Source of the DNA: Sporolactobacillus inulinus
GTDB lineage: Bacteria > Bacillota > Bacilli > Bacillales > Sporolactobacillaceae
DNA length: 64,000 nucleotides
Assembly (NCBI RefSeq): GCF_006539285.1
Contig: NZ_BJMS01000002.1
Span: forward strand, 1-64,000
Direction of reading: 5' to 3'
Of this stretch, positions 27,910-38,216 are shown one piece after another; the first letter of the stretch is position 1, and every line of letters begins with the position of its first letter. A program made the translations under genes and the position numbers. A model generated the notes under the pieces. It saw only the letters and a list, made by a program, of their open reading frames with translations, made no database searches and was not told the DNA's origin.

Positions 27910-28515
27910 TTACCCTTCTTTCAATTGGCTCCTTAATTTCCTGATCATAGCTATAGCGTCTCCGAAGCGCATCTGAAACATGCACGACAATGCTGAGTTC
28001 AAACATTTTCTCTGGTAAGCCGGGACAACATTGATCCGCGGATGATCGGAACTCATTGCGTTCACCCAAGGCAATAACGATGCTTTAACTGTCCAAATCA
28101 AGCCGCAGAGCATAGCCGTTTCCGCGGCATCCCCGGTTCCGCATGTCGTCACCCACACAACCTGGGTTATTTGAATATGTTGGTCATGCTGTCCCGTTCG
28201 TAGAAAATCAACGCCTTTTTCCAATTGTTTATAAAGGGACGCCGCTTGGTCTGTCGTTTGTTTTTCTTCATTTTGGAAAATGTTCTTGTTTTCATTTTTT
28301 TTAGAGGAAGGTTTCCTACCCGTTTTCTTTCTTGGCGTTTCGGAGTGAAAAGTAAAAATTTTCCTCTTCCTAAAGTACAGATCAGCCTTCCACTCGAAAT
28401 GATGCATGCCGATCAGATACTTGACGCGCAGTGTCAGCGTACTTTTTAAAATAAATAAGATCAATAGAATCAAAAGTCCAACACTTAACCCTGACAAGAC
28501 AATGAACAGGCGCAC
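27910..28515 (-). CDS. ytfI: DUF2953 protein YtfI
   Basis: About 200 residues with an N-terminal membrane helix (LSVGLLILLILFIL), a lysine-rich linker and the conserved C-terminal DUF2953 part (GTGDAAETAMLCGLIWTVK). It is consistently paired with ytfJ in spore formers and is presumably a forespore membrane protein; its function is unknown. Start choice: GTG at 28515 lies 9 nt after GGAG. A TTG two codons earlier (28521) is possible but too close to the ribosome-binding site. Confidence 0.83.
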   Translation of the reverse strand: MRLFIVLSGLSVGLLILLILFILKSTLTLRVKYLIGMHHFEWKADLYFRKRKIFTFHSETPRKKTGRKPSSKKNENKNIFQNEEKQTTDQAASLYKQLEKGVDFLRTGQHDQHIQITQVVWVTTCGTGDAAETAMLCGLIWTVKASLLPWVNAMSSDHPRINVVPAYQRKCLNSALSCMFQMRFGDAIAMIRKLRSQLKEG

Positions 28516-28580
28516 CAGCAAACGCTCCTTTTTTGTACCCTTTATACTTGCTAGTATTCGAAAAATGGTTCAAAACATAC

Positions 28581-28609
28581 AAAAACCCGAGAGCAAGATC
28601 GCTCTCGGG
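28581..28609 (-). terminator. Terminator of the his operon
   Basis: A 9-bp perfect stem, CCCGAGAGC (28586-28594) and GCTCTCGGG (28601-28609), has five T on the minus-strand 3' side. It lies 19 bp after the hisIE stop and ahead of ytfI. Confidence 0.92.
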
Positions 28610-28627
28610 GCGCTACTTATGAATGCA

Positions 28628-29302
28628 TTATAAGCCAAGATCTTTTGCTTTTTCCCGCTGAAATTCACTCTTGTCACGGTGACGCTGTTCAAGCACACGA
28701 AGCACGCGGTCAAAGCCGACGCCTTGTTCACGCAGCATAACCAGTGTGTGATAGACCACATCAGATACTTCCCATTCCAGTTCTGCAATGGAATGATTCT
28801 TGGCAGCGATGATTACTTCGGACGTTTCTTCACCGATTTTCTTCAAAATCTTGTCAATGCCTTCGTTAAACAGATACGTTGTATAGGTGCCTTCCGGACG
28901 TTCTGCCTCGCGCTTTGCAATCACGTGTTCCAGTTCAGCAAGGATTTCATAGCGAGCGGACCCTACCGTTTCGGCTTCCTGCTTGTCACTTTTTTCCGGA
29001 ACAAAACAACTGTACTTGCCTGTGTGGCAGGCAGGTCCCGCCGGTTTCACTTTAATCAGCAGAGTGTCTGAATCGCAGTCAACCGCCCAGTCAACGATCT
29101 CCTGGGTGTTGCCTGAGGTTGCACCCTTGTGCCAGAGTTCCTGACGTGAACGGCTGTAGAACCATGTTTCGCCGCTCTCCAGCGATTTATTAATCGATTC
29201 CTTATTCATATAAGCCATCATTAGGATTTCCTTGCTCTGCGCGTCTTGCACAATGGCTGGAATCAATCCTTGTTCGTTATACTTTAATGTTTCTGCATTC
29301 AT
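28628..29302 (-). CDS. hisI: Bifunctional phosphoribosyl-AMP cyclohydrolase / phosphoribosyl-ATP pyrophosphatase
   Basis: Catalyses steps 2 and 3 of histidine biosynthesis as a HisIE fusion of 224 residues. The N-terminal HisI half (about 1-115) has the zinc and magnesium motifs [26 protein letters not shown] and [12 protein letters not shown]. The C-terminal HisE half (about 120-210) shows [14 protein letters not shown] and the [14 protein letters not shown] nucleotide-pyrophosphohydrolase helices. It overlaps hisF by 4 bases and is the last gene of the operon. Confidence 0.97.
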   Translation of the reverse strand: MNAETLKYNEQGLIPAIVQDAQSKEILMMAYMNKESINKSLESGETWFYSRSRQELWHKGATSGNTQEIVDWAVDCDSDTLLIKVKPAGPACHTGKYSCFVPEKSDKQEAETVGSARYEILAELEHVIAKREAERPEGTYTTYLFNEGIDKILKKIGEETSEVIIAAKNHSIAELEWEVSDVVYHTLVMLREQGVGFDRVLRVLEQRHRDKSEFQREKAKDLGL

Positions 29303-30057
29303 CGTATTGCCACTCCTTTTTGTTTTAAAAACGACTTCACCTTTGCAACAGATGTTTCTTTGTAATGGAAAATGGATGCGGCGAGTGCGGCATCTGCCTT
29401 GCCTGATTCAAATGCATCGAGAAAATCCTCGGCTTTGCCTGCTCCGCCGGACGCAATGACCGGAACATCGACTGCTTCGCTAATCGTTCGCGTCAGTTTC
29501 AATTCAAATCCGCTTTTCTCGCCATCTTGATCCATACTGGTGAGCAGAATTTCGCCCGCACCCAAAGAAACAGCCTTTTTTGCCCATTCAACGGCATCAA
29601 GTTCGGTTTCCTTTTGTCCACCGTGTGTATAGACCTTGTATGTACCTGAATCCGAATCCCAGCGAGCATCAATCGCACAGACAATACACTGATTGCCGAA
29701 AAAATCGGCCCCTTCTTTAATTAGCTGTGGATTCGCAACTGCTGAGCTGTTCAGCGAGATCTTGTCTGCACCGGCACGAAGCAGCGTTTTAATATTCTCC
29801 AATGTTCGAATCCCGCCACCAACCGTAAAAGGAATGTTGAGTTTGGCGGCAACTTGTTTGACGACTTCAACCATTGTGTTTCTGCCTTCATTCGAAGCAG
29901 ATATGTCAAGAAAGACCAGTTCATCGGCGCCTTCACGATTATAAAACATTGCCAGTTCCACAGGGTCACCTGCGTCGCGCAGCTGCACGAACTGTTTGCC
30001 TTTTACAACGCGGCCGTCCTTAACGTCCAGACAAGGAATAATCCGTTTGGCAAGCAT
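29299..30057 (-). CDS. hisF: Imidazole glycerol phosphate synthase, cyclase subunit HisF
   Basis: TIM-barrel cyclase that, with HisH, converts PRFAR and ammonia into imidazole glycerol phosphate and AICAR. It is 252 residues. The catalytic Asp of [13 protein letters not shown] (near 11) and the Asp of [12 protein letters not shown] (near 130) are present. The phosphate-binding turns are GGGIRT and ASGGAGK. It overlaps its neighbours by 1 and 4 bases. Confidence 0.97.
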   Translation of the reverse strand: MLAKRIIPCLDVKDGRVVKGKQFVQLRDAGDPVELAMFYNREGADELVFLDISASNEGRNTMVEVVKQVAAKLNIPFTVGGGIRTLENIKTLLRAGADKISLNSSAVANPQLIKEGADFFGNQCIVCAIDARWDSDSGTYKVYTHGGQKETELDAVEWAKKAVSLGAGEILLTSMDQDGEKSGFELKLTRTISEAVDVPVIASGGAGKAEDFLDAFESGKADAALAASIFHYKETSVAKVKSFLKQKGVAIR

Positions 30058-30779
30058 CAGTCGTTCACCGCCTTCAACACGTCGCTTAACGCGATCTGTT
30101 TCGTGTACAGTGCTTTACCGATGATCGCTCCGCTCACTTTGCGATTGCCGATCATCTTTTTGATTTCATCCAGCGTCGTGACTCCGCCGGAAACTACCAC
30201 CGGTTTTCCGATTTCTTCGGCAAGCTGTTCCGCCGCTGCAACATTTGCGCCTTTAAGAGCACCGTCGCGCGAAATATCGGTATAGATAAATTGCTCAGCG
30301 CCTTCTTGAATCAGCTGTTTAGCCAATTCAGCAGCACTTAAATCGGACACTTCGAGCCAACCGCGTACAGCAACCTTGCCTTTTTTTACATCCAAACCTA
30401 TCGCAACCGCATTTGGATAGCGTTGAAGCACTTTTTTACAAAAGTCCGGATCGCTGATTGCCGAACTCCCGAGAATCACACGCTTAATTCCTTTTTCCAA
30501 ATACCATTCTACCGAATCCATGGAACGAATGCCCCCGCCAATTTCAATATTAATCGGCACTTCTTGAGCCATACGTGCGATCAGTTCTTGGTTCAGCGGA
30601 TGCCCCGCTTTGGCACCGTCAAGATCGACGACATGCAGCCACTCCGCACCCTGATCGAAAAAGGAACGCGCGACTTGGATGGGATCCTCTCCATAGACCG
30701 TCGACTGGTCGTAATCGCCCTGAAACAGACGGACGCATTGGCCATCAATGAGATCAATTGCCGGAAATACGGTAAACAT
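30057..30779 (-). CDS. hisA: ProFAR isomerase HisA
   Basis: TIM-barrel isomerase acting on ProFAR in histidine synthesis; 240 residues from the ATG at 30779. It has the catalytic Asp in [14 protein letters not shown] (near 8) and the second in [12 protein letters not shown] (near 129). The half-barrel duplication is seen as GGGIRS and VSGGVTT. The start overlaps the hisH stop as TGATG and is 8 nt after AAGGGG; an ATG two codons earlier is too close to that site. Confidence 0.97.
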   Translation of the reverse strand: MFTVFPAIDLIDGQCVRLFQGDYDQSTVYGEDPIQVARSFFDQGAEWLHVVDLDGAKAGHPLNQELIARMAQEVPINIEIGGGIRSMDSVEWYLEKGIKRVILGSSAISDPDFCKKVLQRYPNAVAIGLDVKKGKVAVRGWLEVSDLSAAELAKQLIQEGAEQFIYTDISRDGALKGANVAAAEQLAEEIGKPVVVSGGVTTLDEIKKMIGNRKVSGAIIGKALYTKQIALSDVLKAVND

Positions 30780-31444
30780 CAACATTTCCCCTTTTCTAAA
30801 TCACAAGTGTCGCCTTTATTATCTTGGTGCACGAACTGCACGTAATTTTTGAGAAGTGCCTGGCCGAATGCCCCGCTCTTTTCAGGATGAAACTGGGTAC
30901 CAAAAACACGGCCCTTGCCGACTACGGCCGGAACTTCACCATAATAATCGGCAACCGCAATCAGCGCCGAACGATCCGTAAGCTTGGCACGGTACGAGTG
31001 CACAAAATAGGCGTAATCCGGTTTCAATCCGTTCAGAAGCACTGAATCAGGAGTGAGGAAGGTCAAAGTATTCCATCCCATATGGGGGACTTTGTAGCGT
31101 CCCCCTTCTTCAGCTACGCCGGAAAAACGAACCACACGCCCAGCAATTAAGCCGAGTCCCTTAGTCGGCACGCCTTCCTCGCTTTCATCAAATAACAGCT
31201 GCATACCGAGACAGATTCCGAGCAGCGGCTTTTTCTCAGCATACCCTCTAAGGTAATCGCTCAATTTCTTCTGATTGAGCAGTCCCATCGCATCCTTAAA
31301 GGCACCGACACCGGGAAGAATTAAACCGTCTGACTTGTCCAACTCGCTCGGATCATCACTGATCACATAGGGTTGTTCCAATCTTTCCAATGCTTGGCTC
31401 AGGCTGTAGAGGTTGCCCATGCCATAATCTACGATTCCGATCAT
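30779..31444 (-). CDS. hisH: Imidazole glycerol phosphate synthase, glutaminase subunit HisH
   Basis: Class I glutamine amidotransferase feeding ammonia to HisF; 221 residues. The nucleophile elbow GICLGMQLLFDES carries the catalytic Cys near 79, and GTQFHPEKSG carries the His and Glu. LPGVGAFKDAM forms the oxyanion strand. The start (ATG 31444) overlaps the hisB stop as TGATG. Confidence 0.97.
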   Translation of the reverse strand: MIGIVDYGMGNLYSLSQALERLEQPYVISDDPSELDKSDGLILPGVGAFKDAMGLLNQKKLSDYLRGYAEKKPLLGICLGMQLLFDESEEGVPTKGLGLIAGRVVRFSGVAEEGGRYKVPHMGWNTLTFLTPDSVLLNGLKPDYAYFVHSYRAKLTDRSALIAVADYYGEVPAVVGKGRVFGTQFHPEKSGAFGQALLKNYVQFVHQDNKGDTCDLEKGKC

Positions 31445-32034
31445 CACAGCGTTCCTTTCGTTGACAGAACCCCTTGAATTCTTGGATTTTGTACAGTCGC
31501 CGCGTCAAGGGCACGGCCGAGCGCTTTAAATACCGATTCAATCATGTGGTGCGTATTTTCTCCGTAGCGTACGGTCACATGAAGGTTCATCTGCGCCTCG
31601 ATGCACAGCTTATCGAGAAATTCCTTTACAAGTTCCGTATCAAAGGTACCGACTTTTTCAGAAGGAAAGTTTCCGTTAAATACAAAATAAGGACGCCCAC
31701 TTAAATCGATAGCAACTTCAGACAAGGCCTCATCCATCGGGACAACTGCATAACCGTAGCGATTGATTCCCTTTTTATCTCCCACGGCCTGCCTGATTGC
31801 TTTGCCAAGACAAATACCGATATCTTCGGTCGTGTGGTGATCATCGACGTCGGTATCCCCATGGGCCTCAACGTCCAAAGAAAACAAGCCGTGTTTGCTA
31901 AACAGTGTCAGCATATGCGTTAAAAAAGGTACACCGGTTTCCAGATGCGATTCACCGCTGCCGTCGATCGCAAAGTTTAATTTAATCTGTGTCTCAAATG
32001 TATTACGTTCCACAAATCCTGTTCGATTACTCAT
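31444..32034 (-). CDS. hisB: Imidazoleglycerol-phosphate dehydratase HisB
   Basis: Manganese-dependent dehydratase of the histidine pathway; 196 residues and monofunctional, with no HisN phosphatase domain. The duplicated metal motifs are [16 protein letters not shown] and [14 protein letters not shown]. The ATG at 32034 follows AAGGGTG by 9 nt and overlaps the hisD end by 8 bases. The histidinol-phosphate phosphatase is not in this window; B. subtilis has hisJ between ezrA and refZ, but it is missing there. Confidence 0.97.
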   Translation of the reverse strand: MSNRTGFVERNTFETQIKLNFAIDGSGESHLETGVPFLTHMLTLFSKHGLFSLDVEAHGDTDVDDHHTTEDIGICLGKAIRQAVGDKKGINRYGYAVVPMDEALSEVAIDLSGRPYFVFNGNFPSEKVGTFDTELVKEFLDKLCIEAQMNLHVTVRYGENTHHMIESVFKALGRALDAATVQNPRIQGVLSTKGTL

Positions 32035-33310
32035 GAATGACAGCACCCTTCATTCGTTTTTCCACCGCTCGTGCATGGCCTTCCAATCCTTCAAATCGCG
32101 CGAATGCGGCAATAGCTTGTCCGTTTGCTTGCAGCGCCTCATCACTATATTCGATGATGCTTGAGCGTTTGATGAAGCTCTCCACACCCAGCGGACTCGC
32201 ATAGCGTGCCGAACCATTTGTCGGAATGATGTGGTTCGGTCCGGCAAAATAGTCGCCTACCGGTTCAGAACTGTATTTTCCAAGGAAAATTGCGCCGGCA
32301 TTCCGAACAAATTTCAATACTTCCTTCGGTTCCCGTGTCGCCAGTTCCAAATGTTCCGGAGCAATTTGATTAATAACGTCGGCAGCCTGCTGCAGATTGG
32401 CGGTCAAGATAATTTTCCCTTGTTTATGCACTGACTCTGAAGCAATGGCTTCGCGCGGCAGTTCTTTTAACTGATTTTCAACTTCCTGCTCCACTTGTTG
32501 GCCGAACGCCTCCGAATTGGTAACGAGCACCGGCATCGACAAACGATCGTGTTCTGCTTGAGACAGCAAATCGGCAGCCACCCATGACGGATTCGCAGAA
32601 TCATCCGCAACAACGGCAATTTCACTCGGACCCGCAAGACTGTCAATCGCTACATCACCGAATACATATTTCTTGGCAAGCATCACGTAAAGGTTCCCCG
32701 GTCCGACAATTTTATTTACCGGACGTATCGATTCGGTTCCGTAGGCCAGTGCTGCGATTGCCTGGGCGCCGCCGACTTGATAGATTTCATGAATACCGAT
32801 CTCACGTGCGGCAGCCAGTACACCGTCAGCGATTAAGCCGTTTTTCTGTGGCGGGGATACCAATACAACCCGCTTCACGCCGGCCACCAATGCCGGAATT
32901 GCGCCCATCAGAACGGAGGATGGATAACAAGCCGTTCCGCCGGGTACATAAACACCAACCGAATCCAGCGGTGTCACTTTTTGACCAAGGACGACCCCTT
33001 GGTCCACGGTTTCCGTCCATGATTGAGGGAGCTGTTTTTCGTGAAAAGCGCGAATATTACGCGCGGCTTGCTTGATCGCCTGAAGAACCGGTTTCGGTAC
33101 ACGCGCAGCGGCGGCAATCATCTGATCTTCCGTTACTTGTATCGCTTCTAGTGCAATGCCGTCAAATTGCTTCGTAAATGCCTTCAGCGCTTCATCGCCG
33201 CCGCTTTTAACCCGATTAATAATTTCCGCGACCGATTGCTGCGCATCTTCTCTTGCTTCAACTTTTCTTTTTCTCAAAAAGTCCAAATTCCCGTCTTTAA
33301 TCCATTCCAA
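32027..33310 (-). CDS. hisD: Histidinol dehydrogenase HisD
   Basis: Zinc- and NAD-dependent four-electron oxidation of histidinol to histidine. It is 427 residues. Signature segments are [45 protein letters not shown] and the C-terminal [19 protein letters not shown]. It overlaps hisG by 14 bases. Confidence 0.97.
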   Translation of the reverse strand: MEWIKDGNLDFLRKRKVEAREDAQQSVAEIINRVKSGGDEALKAFTKQFDGIALEAIQVTEDQMIAAAARVPKPVLQAIKQAARNIRAFHEKQLPQSWTETVDQGVVLGQKVTPLDSVGVYVPGGTACYPSSVLMGAIPALVAGVKRVVLVSPPQKNGLIADGVLAAAREIGIHEIYQVGGAQAIAALAYGTESIRPVNKIVGPGNLYVMLAKKYVFGDVAIDSLAGPSEIAVVADDSANPSWVAADLLSQAEHDRLSMPVLVTNSEAFGQQVEQEVENQLKELPREAIASESVHKQGKIILTANLQQAADVINQIAPEHLELATREPKEVLKFVRNAGAIFLGKYSSEPVGDYFAGPNHIIPTNGSARYASPLGVESFIKRSSIIEYSDEALQANGQAIAAFARFEGLEGHARAVEKRMKGAVIHE

Positions 33311-33947
33311 CCTTGGTCCCCTCCGTTGCCTTGATCATTTTTTCAACGATTCGATCAATCAGCCCTTTTTTTAATCGGTAGCTGACCGGATTCACAACAA
33401 GCCGTGAACTGACGTCCAAGAGACGGTCATATTCGACCAGACCGTTTTCTTTCAGCGTCTGTCCGGTAGATACAATATCGACAATTGCATCGGCGAGACC
33501 GACAATGGGTGCCAACTCAATCGATCCGTTCAGTGCAATAAGATCCACTTGTTCGCCGCGTTTTCGATAGAAGTCCGAAGCAATGTTCGGATATTTCGTG
33601 GCAATCTTCAAAAACGGCCGGCGGCTTTGATGCTTTGCTAACCCGGCAACGGCCATATGACATTTACTGATCCCAAGATCGACCATTTCGTATACATCTC
33701 TTCCGCTCTCAAGCAATACGTCTTTCCCTGCAATGCCGATATCGGCCGCACCATATTCAACATAGGTTGGTACATCAACCGGTTTGGCAAGAATAAAACG
33801 GAACGGTTCGGATTCAAGATCAAAGATCAGCTTTCGCGTTGTTTCAAATGTTTCCGGAAGCCGAAAACCGGCATTTCTCAGCAGTCTACAAGCATCGCCG
33901 AATATTCGTCCTTTAGGCATCGCAATTGTTATGAGTGATTCATTCAT
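33297..33947 (-). CDS. hisG: ATP phosphoribosyltransferase, short form HisG
   Basis: First committed step of histidine synthesis (PRPP plus ATP). At 216 residues it is the short form, which lacks the regulatory C-terminal domain and needs HisZ. It has IAMPKGRIF at the start, [18 protein letters not shown], and the PRPP loop [18 protein letters not shown]. It overlaps hisZ by 4 bases. Confidence 0.97.
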   Translation of the reverse strand: MNESLITIAMPKGRIFGDACRLLRNAGFRLPETFETTRKLIFDLESEPFRFILAKPVDVPTYVEYGAADIGIAGKDVLLESGRDVYEMVDLGISKCHMAVAGLAKHQSRRPFLKIATKYPNIASDFYRKRGEQVDLIALNGSIELAPIVGLADAIVDIVSTGQTLKENGLVEYDRLLDVSSRLVVNPVSYRLKKGLIDRIVEKMIKATEGTKVGMD

Positions 33948-35140
33948 TCTTCCGTCTCCGTTCTCTCAAGAAAATAAGTAACCGATTCAAATTGCTGTTC
34001 AAACGTTTCCTGTATGTCGATCCCCTCTGCGTGCTGGAGAACGACCGATCGCCCCTTCTCACGTTCTTCTGCCGCGTAGCGCATTGCGTTGCCGGCATTC
34101 TCACGGTCGTAGATGACCGCACATTTCTTTTCACGCTCTGCCTCTGGCATGGCTATGGCACTCATCAGCCGGTCCAAACGAATACCAAATCCGGTAGCCG
34201 GACATGGCCGATTGAATTTTGCCAGCAAATCATCATAACGTCCTCCGCTTGCTACCGGAAAACCAAGATTGCCGCCGAAGCCTTGGAAAACAAAACCGGT
34301 GTAATAACTCAGATGAGGCACAAGCGTGATATCAAGATCAATCTGTGCGTCGAGATTATCTAACTTCAACAAATGAATGAGTTCCGTAATATTTTGATAA
34401 TAGGAGTGAACCGGAGTCGAAGACGTATCCGCCAATCGTTCCAAAAATTGAAGCGTTTCCTTATTGTTCATTCGCCTTGAGTCAACGAAGCTATTCAATA
34501 GAGCGGCAACTTCGCCCGTGACGTGAAGCGTCGCCACATAGTCGTGAAAACCAACATCATTTTTGCTGTACAATAGATTACGTAAATGATTCACAATCGC
34601 TTTGTCTTTAACCATATCATAGAAAAAAGCATTCACGAATCCGACATGACCGACAGCCAAGCGCACGGATGCCAATCCGCTTTTCTCAAGCAGGCTCATC
34701 ATTAAGGAAATAACCTCTACATCTGCATAAGGGGTTGCATCGCCGATTAATTCGGCACCGGTCTGTTCGAATTCGCTCGGATGTCCGCCTTCTTTACGCT
34801 GGCTCCGGTAAAGATCTGCTGTATACGCCAAACGAAGCGGCAGCGGTTCTTCCCGCAAACTGGATGCAGCAATCCGTGCAATCGGGGTTGTCATATCCGG
34901 ACGTAAAACGACCGGATGTCCTTCCGCATCTAAAAATTTAAACAGACGGTTATCGGCAATCGCTGAAGCACGTCCAATGGTTTCTGCGTATTCCAAAGCC
35001 GGTGTTTTAATAAAATCGTATCCCCAACGCTGCAATTCACGTTGAAAAATCATTTCTAATCGGGAGATTTCTTTTTGGGCTTGCGGCAGCGTATCACGCA
35101 GCCCAAGCGGTTTTTCAAACATATAGGGTTGGGACATCAT
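33944..35140 (-). CDS. hisZ: ATP phosphoribosyltransferase regulatory subunit HisZ
   Basis: Histidyl-tRNA-synthetase-like paralogue that completes short HisG and carries histidine feedback. It is 398 residues from the ATG at 35140 (GGAG 6 nt upstream); a longer reading has no ribosome-binding site. It has the class II core ([59 protein letters not shown]). There is no anticodon-binding domain. It is the first gene of the his operon. Confidence 0.95.
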   Translation of the reverse strand: MMSQPYMFEKPLGLRDTLPQAQKEISRLEMIFQRELQRWGYDFIKTPALEYAETIGRASAIADNRLFKFLDAEGHPVVLRPDMTTPIARIAASSLREEPLPLRLAYTADLYRSQRKEGGHPSEFEQTGAELIGDATPYADVEVISLMMSLLEKSGLASVRLAVGHVGFVNAFFYDMVKDKAIVNHLRNLLYSKNDVGFHDYVATLHVTGEVAALLNSFVDSRRMNNKETLQFLERLADTSSTPVHSYYQNITELIHLLKLDNLDAQIDLDITLVPHLSYYTGFVFQGFGGNLGFPVASGGRYDDLLAKFNRPCPATGFGIRLDRLMSAIAMPEAEREKKCAVIYDRENAGNAMRYAAEEREKGRSVVLQHAEGIDIQETFEQQFESVTYFLERTETEE

Positions 35141-35235
35141 GTTTTTCTCCTTCTCGCAGTGCCTTTTTATTATGTAGTTTATCATAAAAGGAAAGTCGCT
35201 TTATCTCATTAGCATAGTAAAGTATGTAACGTGTA

Positions 35236-35264
35236 TTTTAGCGGAAATCATTCCATTAGTCAAT
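35236..35264 (-). promoter_or_regulatory. Sigma-A promoter of the his operon
   Basis: On the minus strand TTGACT (35259-35264), 17 bp and TAAAAT (35236-35241) form a near-consensus promoter about 95 bp before hisZ. The leader is too short for a T-box, and I see no histidine-rich leader peptide. Confidence 0.8.
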
Positions 35265-35368
35265 AGGTGATTATGCCAATGTACCGCTTAGGACGGTCGG
35301 GAACTGAAGGACCGTACAGCTTATTTTCAACCTATTTTCTCGTTGTAGGTTTCTATTTTTTTGCATAC

Positions 35369-35395
35369 AAAAAGGACGGCATCGCCGCCCTTTTT
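35369..35395 (-). terminator. Terminator of the spore protein gene
   Basis: Stem AAAAAGGACGGC / GCCGCCCTTTTT with a 3-nt loop and one wobble pair, 13 bp past the stop. The T-run reads on the minus strand. Confidence 0.85.
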
Positions 35396-35408
35396 TAATC
35401 CATTCAGA

Positions 35409-35606
35409 TTAGAACTTGCCGCCAAGCTGCTGTTGTGCCGTTGCAACGAGACGTTTCGTAATTTCACCACCAACGGAACCGTTAGCACGTGAGGTCGTGT
35501 CAGGACCAAGTTGTACACCAAATTCAGAAGCGATTTCGGTTTTCATTTGTTCAAGAGCTTTTTCTGCACCTGGAACAAGGATCTGGTTGCTATTATTTTC
35601 TGCCAT
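35409..35606 (-). CDS. sspA: Alpha/beta-type small acid-soluble spore protein
   Basis: DNA-binding protein that saturates and protects spore DNA and is degraded by GPR at germination. It is 65 residues. It contains the GPR cleavage context TEIASEFG at about 24-31, [21 protein letters not shown], and the C-terminal QQLGG. The start is the ATG 7 nt after GGAGGTG. Like B. subtilis sspA it lies next to thiI. It is direct evidence for a spore former. Confidence 0.95.
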   Translation of the reverse strand: MAENNSNQILVPGAEKALEQMKTEIASEFGVQLGPDTTSRANGSVGGEITKRLVATAQQQLGGKF

Positions 35607-35630
35607 GTCTCTCACCTCCTTGTGCCATTA

Positions 35631-35659
35631 TATTGTGCAGACTTAGTGGTCTACATACA
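35631..35659 (-). promoter_or_regulatory. Possible sigma-G promoter of the spore protein gene
   Basis: On the minus strand TGTATG, 16 bp, then CACAATA resemble the forespore sigma-G elements (TGAATA / CATACTA), about 25 bp before the ATG. The match is partial. The assignment rests mainly on the gene's role. Confidence 0.4.
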
Positions 35660-35720
35660 CAAGGAGGAATGGTAGTTTTTTCTAGAACATTTTGTGATAC
35701 CCGTTTAAAACGGTACGGAA

Positions 35721-36929
35721 TCACAGCAACTGACTGAGTGCATCTTCCTGTGCATCTTCATCAATCACAATGGTTTCGATCCCATCGACCGCTTCACGAA
35801 CCAGCGCATCAACATCCAGCTTCTGTTCAAATCGTGCCGCATGGTTGCGATCCGGTCGTGTACGCGGGGCTTTCGGCAAGAAAATGGTACAGCAATCCTC
35901 ATAAGGACGAATCGAAATCTCATACGTATCGATTTCCTTTGCGATTTTTGCAATATCAATCTTGTCCATCGTGATCAATGGGCGAAGTATAGGAAGATTC
36001 GTTACCGCATTAATCGTATTCATACTCTCCAGCGTTTGACTGGCTACTTGACCCAAGCTTTCACCGGTAGCAAGTGCCAATGCGCCGCGCCGAGCTGCCT
36101 GCTCTTCCGCAATACGGAACATCAGACGGCGCATAATCGTGATTCGGTAATCTTCAGGCACTGCATCTCTTATCGCAACCTGCGCCTCAGTGAACGGAAC
36201 AAGGTGCAGCACAAACTTGCCTCCGAATTCCCTTAACTTCTTCGCTAAATCAATAACCTTTTGTTTGGCACGATCGCTTGTATACGGCGGACTTTGGAAG
36301 TGAACCGCTTCAACAATTGCACCGCGTTTGGCAACGAGGTACGCGGCTACCGGGCTGTCGATCCCCCCGGACAAAAGCAGCATGACTTTTCCGCTTGCAC
36401 CAACCGGAAGACCGCCTGCCCCTTGGACTTCTTTTCCATAGATATGCGTCTCATGATACCCGACATCAACTCTGATGCGCAGATCAGGATCATGGACATC
36501 AACATGCAGCCAGTCGCAATGTTCCAGTACCGTGCCGCCGAGATCCTGATTGAGTTCGCTGCCATGAATTGGATAGCGCTTATCTTTTCGCCGAGCAGCG
36601 ATTTTGAACGTTTCGGCACTTTTTTCCTGATTGGCAATGCGTAATACGCCTTCGCGTATGTCTTCGATGTCGGTTCCGACTTTAATCGCCGGCCAAATGT
36701 TTTGGATGCCAAAAACTTTCTTCAGAACAGCGAGCACATCGTCGGCTGTTTCATTATTTAGTTTTATTTCCAGGTCATCAAAATGACGCTTGATCTCAAG
36801 TGATGCAAATTTGCGTAATTTGTCGCGCACATCATTTTCCAATTTCACGACAAATTGTTTTTTATTCTTGCCTTTCAACGTGATTTCGCCAAAGCGAACC
36901 ACCAAATAATCATAAATCACCTCATTCAC
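35721..36929 (-). CDS. thiI: tRNA 4-thiouridine synthase ThiI
   Basis: Adenylates U8 of tRNA and inserts sulfur. It is 402 residues with an N-terminal ferredoxin-like plus THUMP region (about 1-165) and the PP-loop ATPase motif LLSGGIDSPVAAYL at about 183-196. The C-terminal segment YEDCCTIFLPKAPRTRP is family-typical. No rhodanese domain is present, as in B. subtilis, so sulfur must come directly from the neighbouring cysteine desulfurase. It overlaps iscS by 4 bases. Confidence 0.96.
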   Translation of the reverse strand: MNEVIYDYLVVRFGEITLKGKNKKQFVVKLENDVRDKLRKFASLEIKRHFDDLEIKLNNETADDVLAVLKKVFGIQNIWPAIKVGTDIEDIREGVLRIANQEKSAETFKIAARRKDKRYPIHGSELNQDLGGTVLEHCDWLHVDVHDPDLRIRVDVGYHETHIYGKEVQGAGGLPVGASGKVMLLLSGGIDSPVAAYLVAKRGAIVEAVHFQSPPYTSDRAKQKVIDLAKKLREFGGKFVLHLVPFTEAQVAIRDAVPEDYRITIMRRLMFRIAEEQAARRGALALATGESLGQVASQTLESMNTINAVTNLPILRPLITMDKIDIAKIAKEIDTYEISIRPYEDCCTIFLPKAPRTRPDRNHAARFEQKLDVDALVREAVDGIETIVIDEDAQEDALSQLL

Positions 36930-38068
36930 CTCATCACGATCTTTAGCTGACCGACTTTTTCAGCCAGTTTTTTTAAGAATACGTCTATGTCTTGTTCCGT
37001 TGTCTCATAAGCCAGACTGATCCGGATGGTTTGCTCTGCTTCTTCGTCCGAGATACCCATCGCCGTTAACACCGCACTGACTTTATTTTCTTTTGACGAA
37101 CACGCTGATTTCGTTGAGACGTAGATCTCATCTTTTTCCAGTGCGTGAACGAGTACTTCCGATTTAATGCCGCGCAGCGAGACGTTGACAATACTCGGAG
37201 CGGAATGCTCGGCCGGTGTATGAATAACGGCACCATCAATGTTCCGCAATCCTTCAAACAGTTGGCTTTGCAGTTTTTTTAAATGGCGGATGCCTTCATT
37301 TTCATGTTCACGCGTGATGCGCAGTGCCTTAACCATGCCGCAAATGCCCGGTAGATTCTCGGTGCCTGATCGGCGCTGATGTTCCTGACCGCCGCCGGCA
37401 AAAAGCGGCGACAGCACAGTGCCTTGTCGAACATAAAGCAGTCCGGTTCCCTTTGGTCCGTGGAATTTGTGACCGGAAATGGTGCACAGATCAATCCCGC
37501 TTTCCGCGAGTTGCAGAGGTACTTTAGAGAAGCCTTGAACATGATCGACATGAAAGACCGTTTTCGGCTTATCACGCAAAAAAGCTGCAATTTCTTTAAC
37601 CGGCTGCACCGTTCCGACCTCATTATTCACATGCATCAGTGAAACAAGAATCGTATCATCGCGATAGGCTTGTTTAAACTGTTCAAATGAAACGCGCCCG
37701 TCACGGTCAACAGGCAAGTACGTCACGTCAAAGCCAAGCGACTCCAGCTGCGTGAACGCACCACCTGCTGAAGCATGTTCAATCGCCGTCGTAATCAAAT
37801 GCTTGCCGCGTTTTCGATACGCGAAAGCCGCGCCTTTAATCGCCAAGTTATTGCCTTCAGTGCCTCCTGAAGTAAACACAATCTCTCCCGGTTCAACGCC
37901 AAGCAGTGCAGCTGCTTGTTCGCGAGACCGCGTAAGTAGCTGCTCGCTTTTTCCACCGAGACTGTGAAGTGATGACGGATTAGCAAAAAATTGTTCAGAA
38001 ACCGTACGGTAGGTGTCCAGCACCTCAGCATACGGCTTCGTCGTCGCACTATTGTCTAAATAGATCAT
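36926..38068 (-). CDS. iscS: Cysteine desulfurase (NifZ/IscS type)
   Basis: PLP enzyme that takes sulfur from cysteine as a persulfide and passes it to ThiI. It is 380 residues from the ATG at 38068 (MIYLDNSATT). The PLP lysine is in TISGHKFHGPKGTGLLY, and the catalytic loop STKSACSSKENK holds the active Cys. The ribosome-binding GGAG is rather far (13 nt) from this ATG, but no other start fits the family N-terminus. The thiI pair corresponds to nifZ-thiI of B. subtilis. Confidence 0.94.
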   Translation of the reverse strand: MIYLDNSATTKPYAEVLDTYRTVSEQFFANPSSLHSLGGKSEQLLTRSREQAAALLGVEPGEIVFTSGGTEGNNLAIKGAAFAYRKRGKHLITTAIEHASAGGAFTQLESLGFDVTYLPVDRDGRVSFEQFKQAYRDDTILVSLMHVNNEVGTVQPVKEIAAFLRDKPKTVFHVDHVQGFSKVPLQLAESGIDLCTISGHKFHGPKGTGLLYVRQGTVLSPLFAGGGQEHQRRSGTENLPGICGMVKALRITREHENEGIRHLKKLQSQLFEGLRNIDGAVIHTPAEHSAPSIVNVSLRGIKSEVLVHALEKDEIYVSTKSACSSKENKVSAVLTAMGISDEEAEQTIRISLAYETTEQDIDVFLKKLAEKVGQLKIVMR

Positions 38069-38216
38069 GAAAACAAGGGAACTCCTTTCAAAAAAACTCA
38101 GCTCATTAATAAAATAGGTAATCTCTCCGCTGCCCATTTTATCTGAATCTTAGCATGAGTATTTCCTTCTTGTACATTAAGATGCAATTTTTTTATAAAA
38201 TTGTTATTCACTGACT

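Noticed and set aside
35141-35235. T-box or attenuator in the his leader
   Set aside because: Only about 90 nt lie between the promoter and hisZ. No specifier-loop structure, antiterminator or terminator, and no run of His codons is present.
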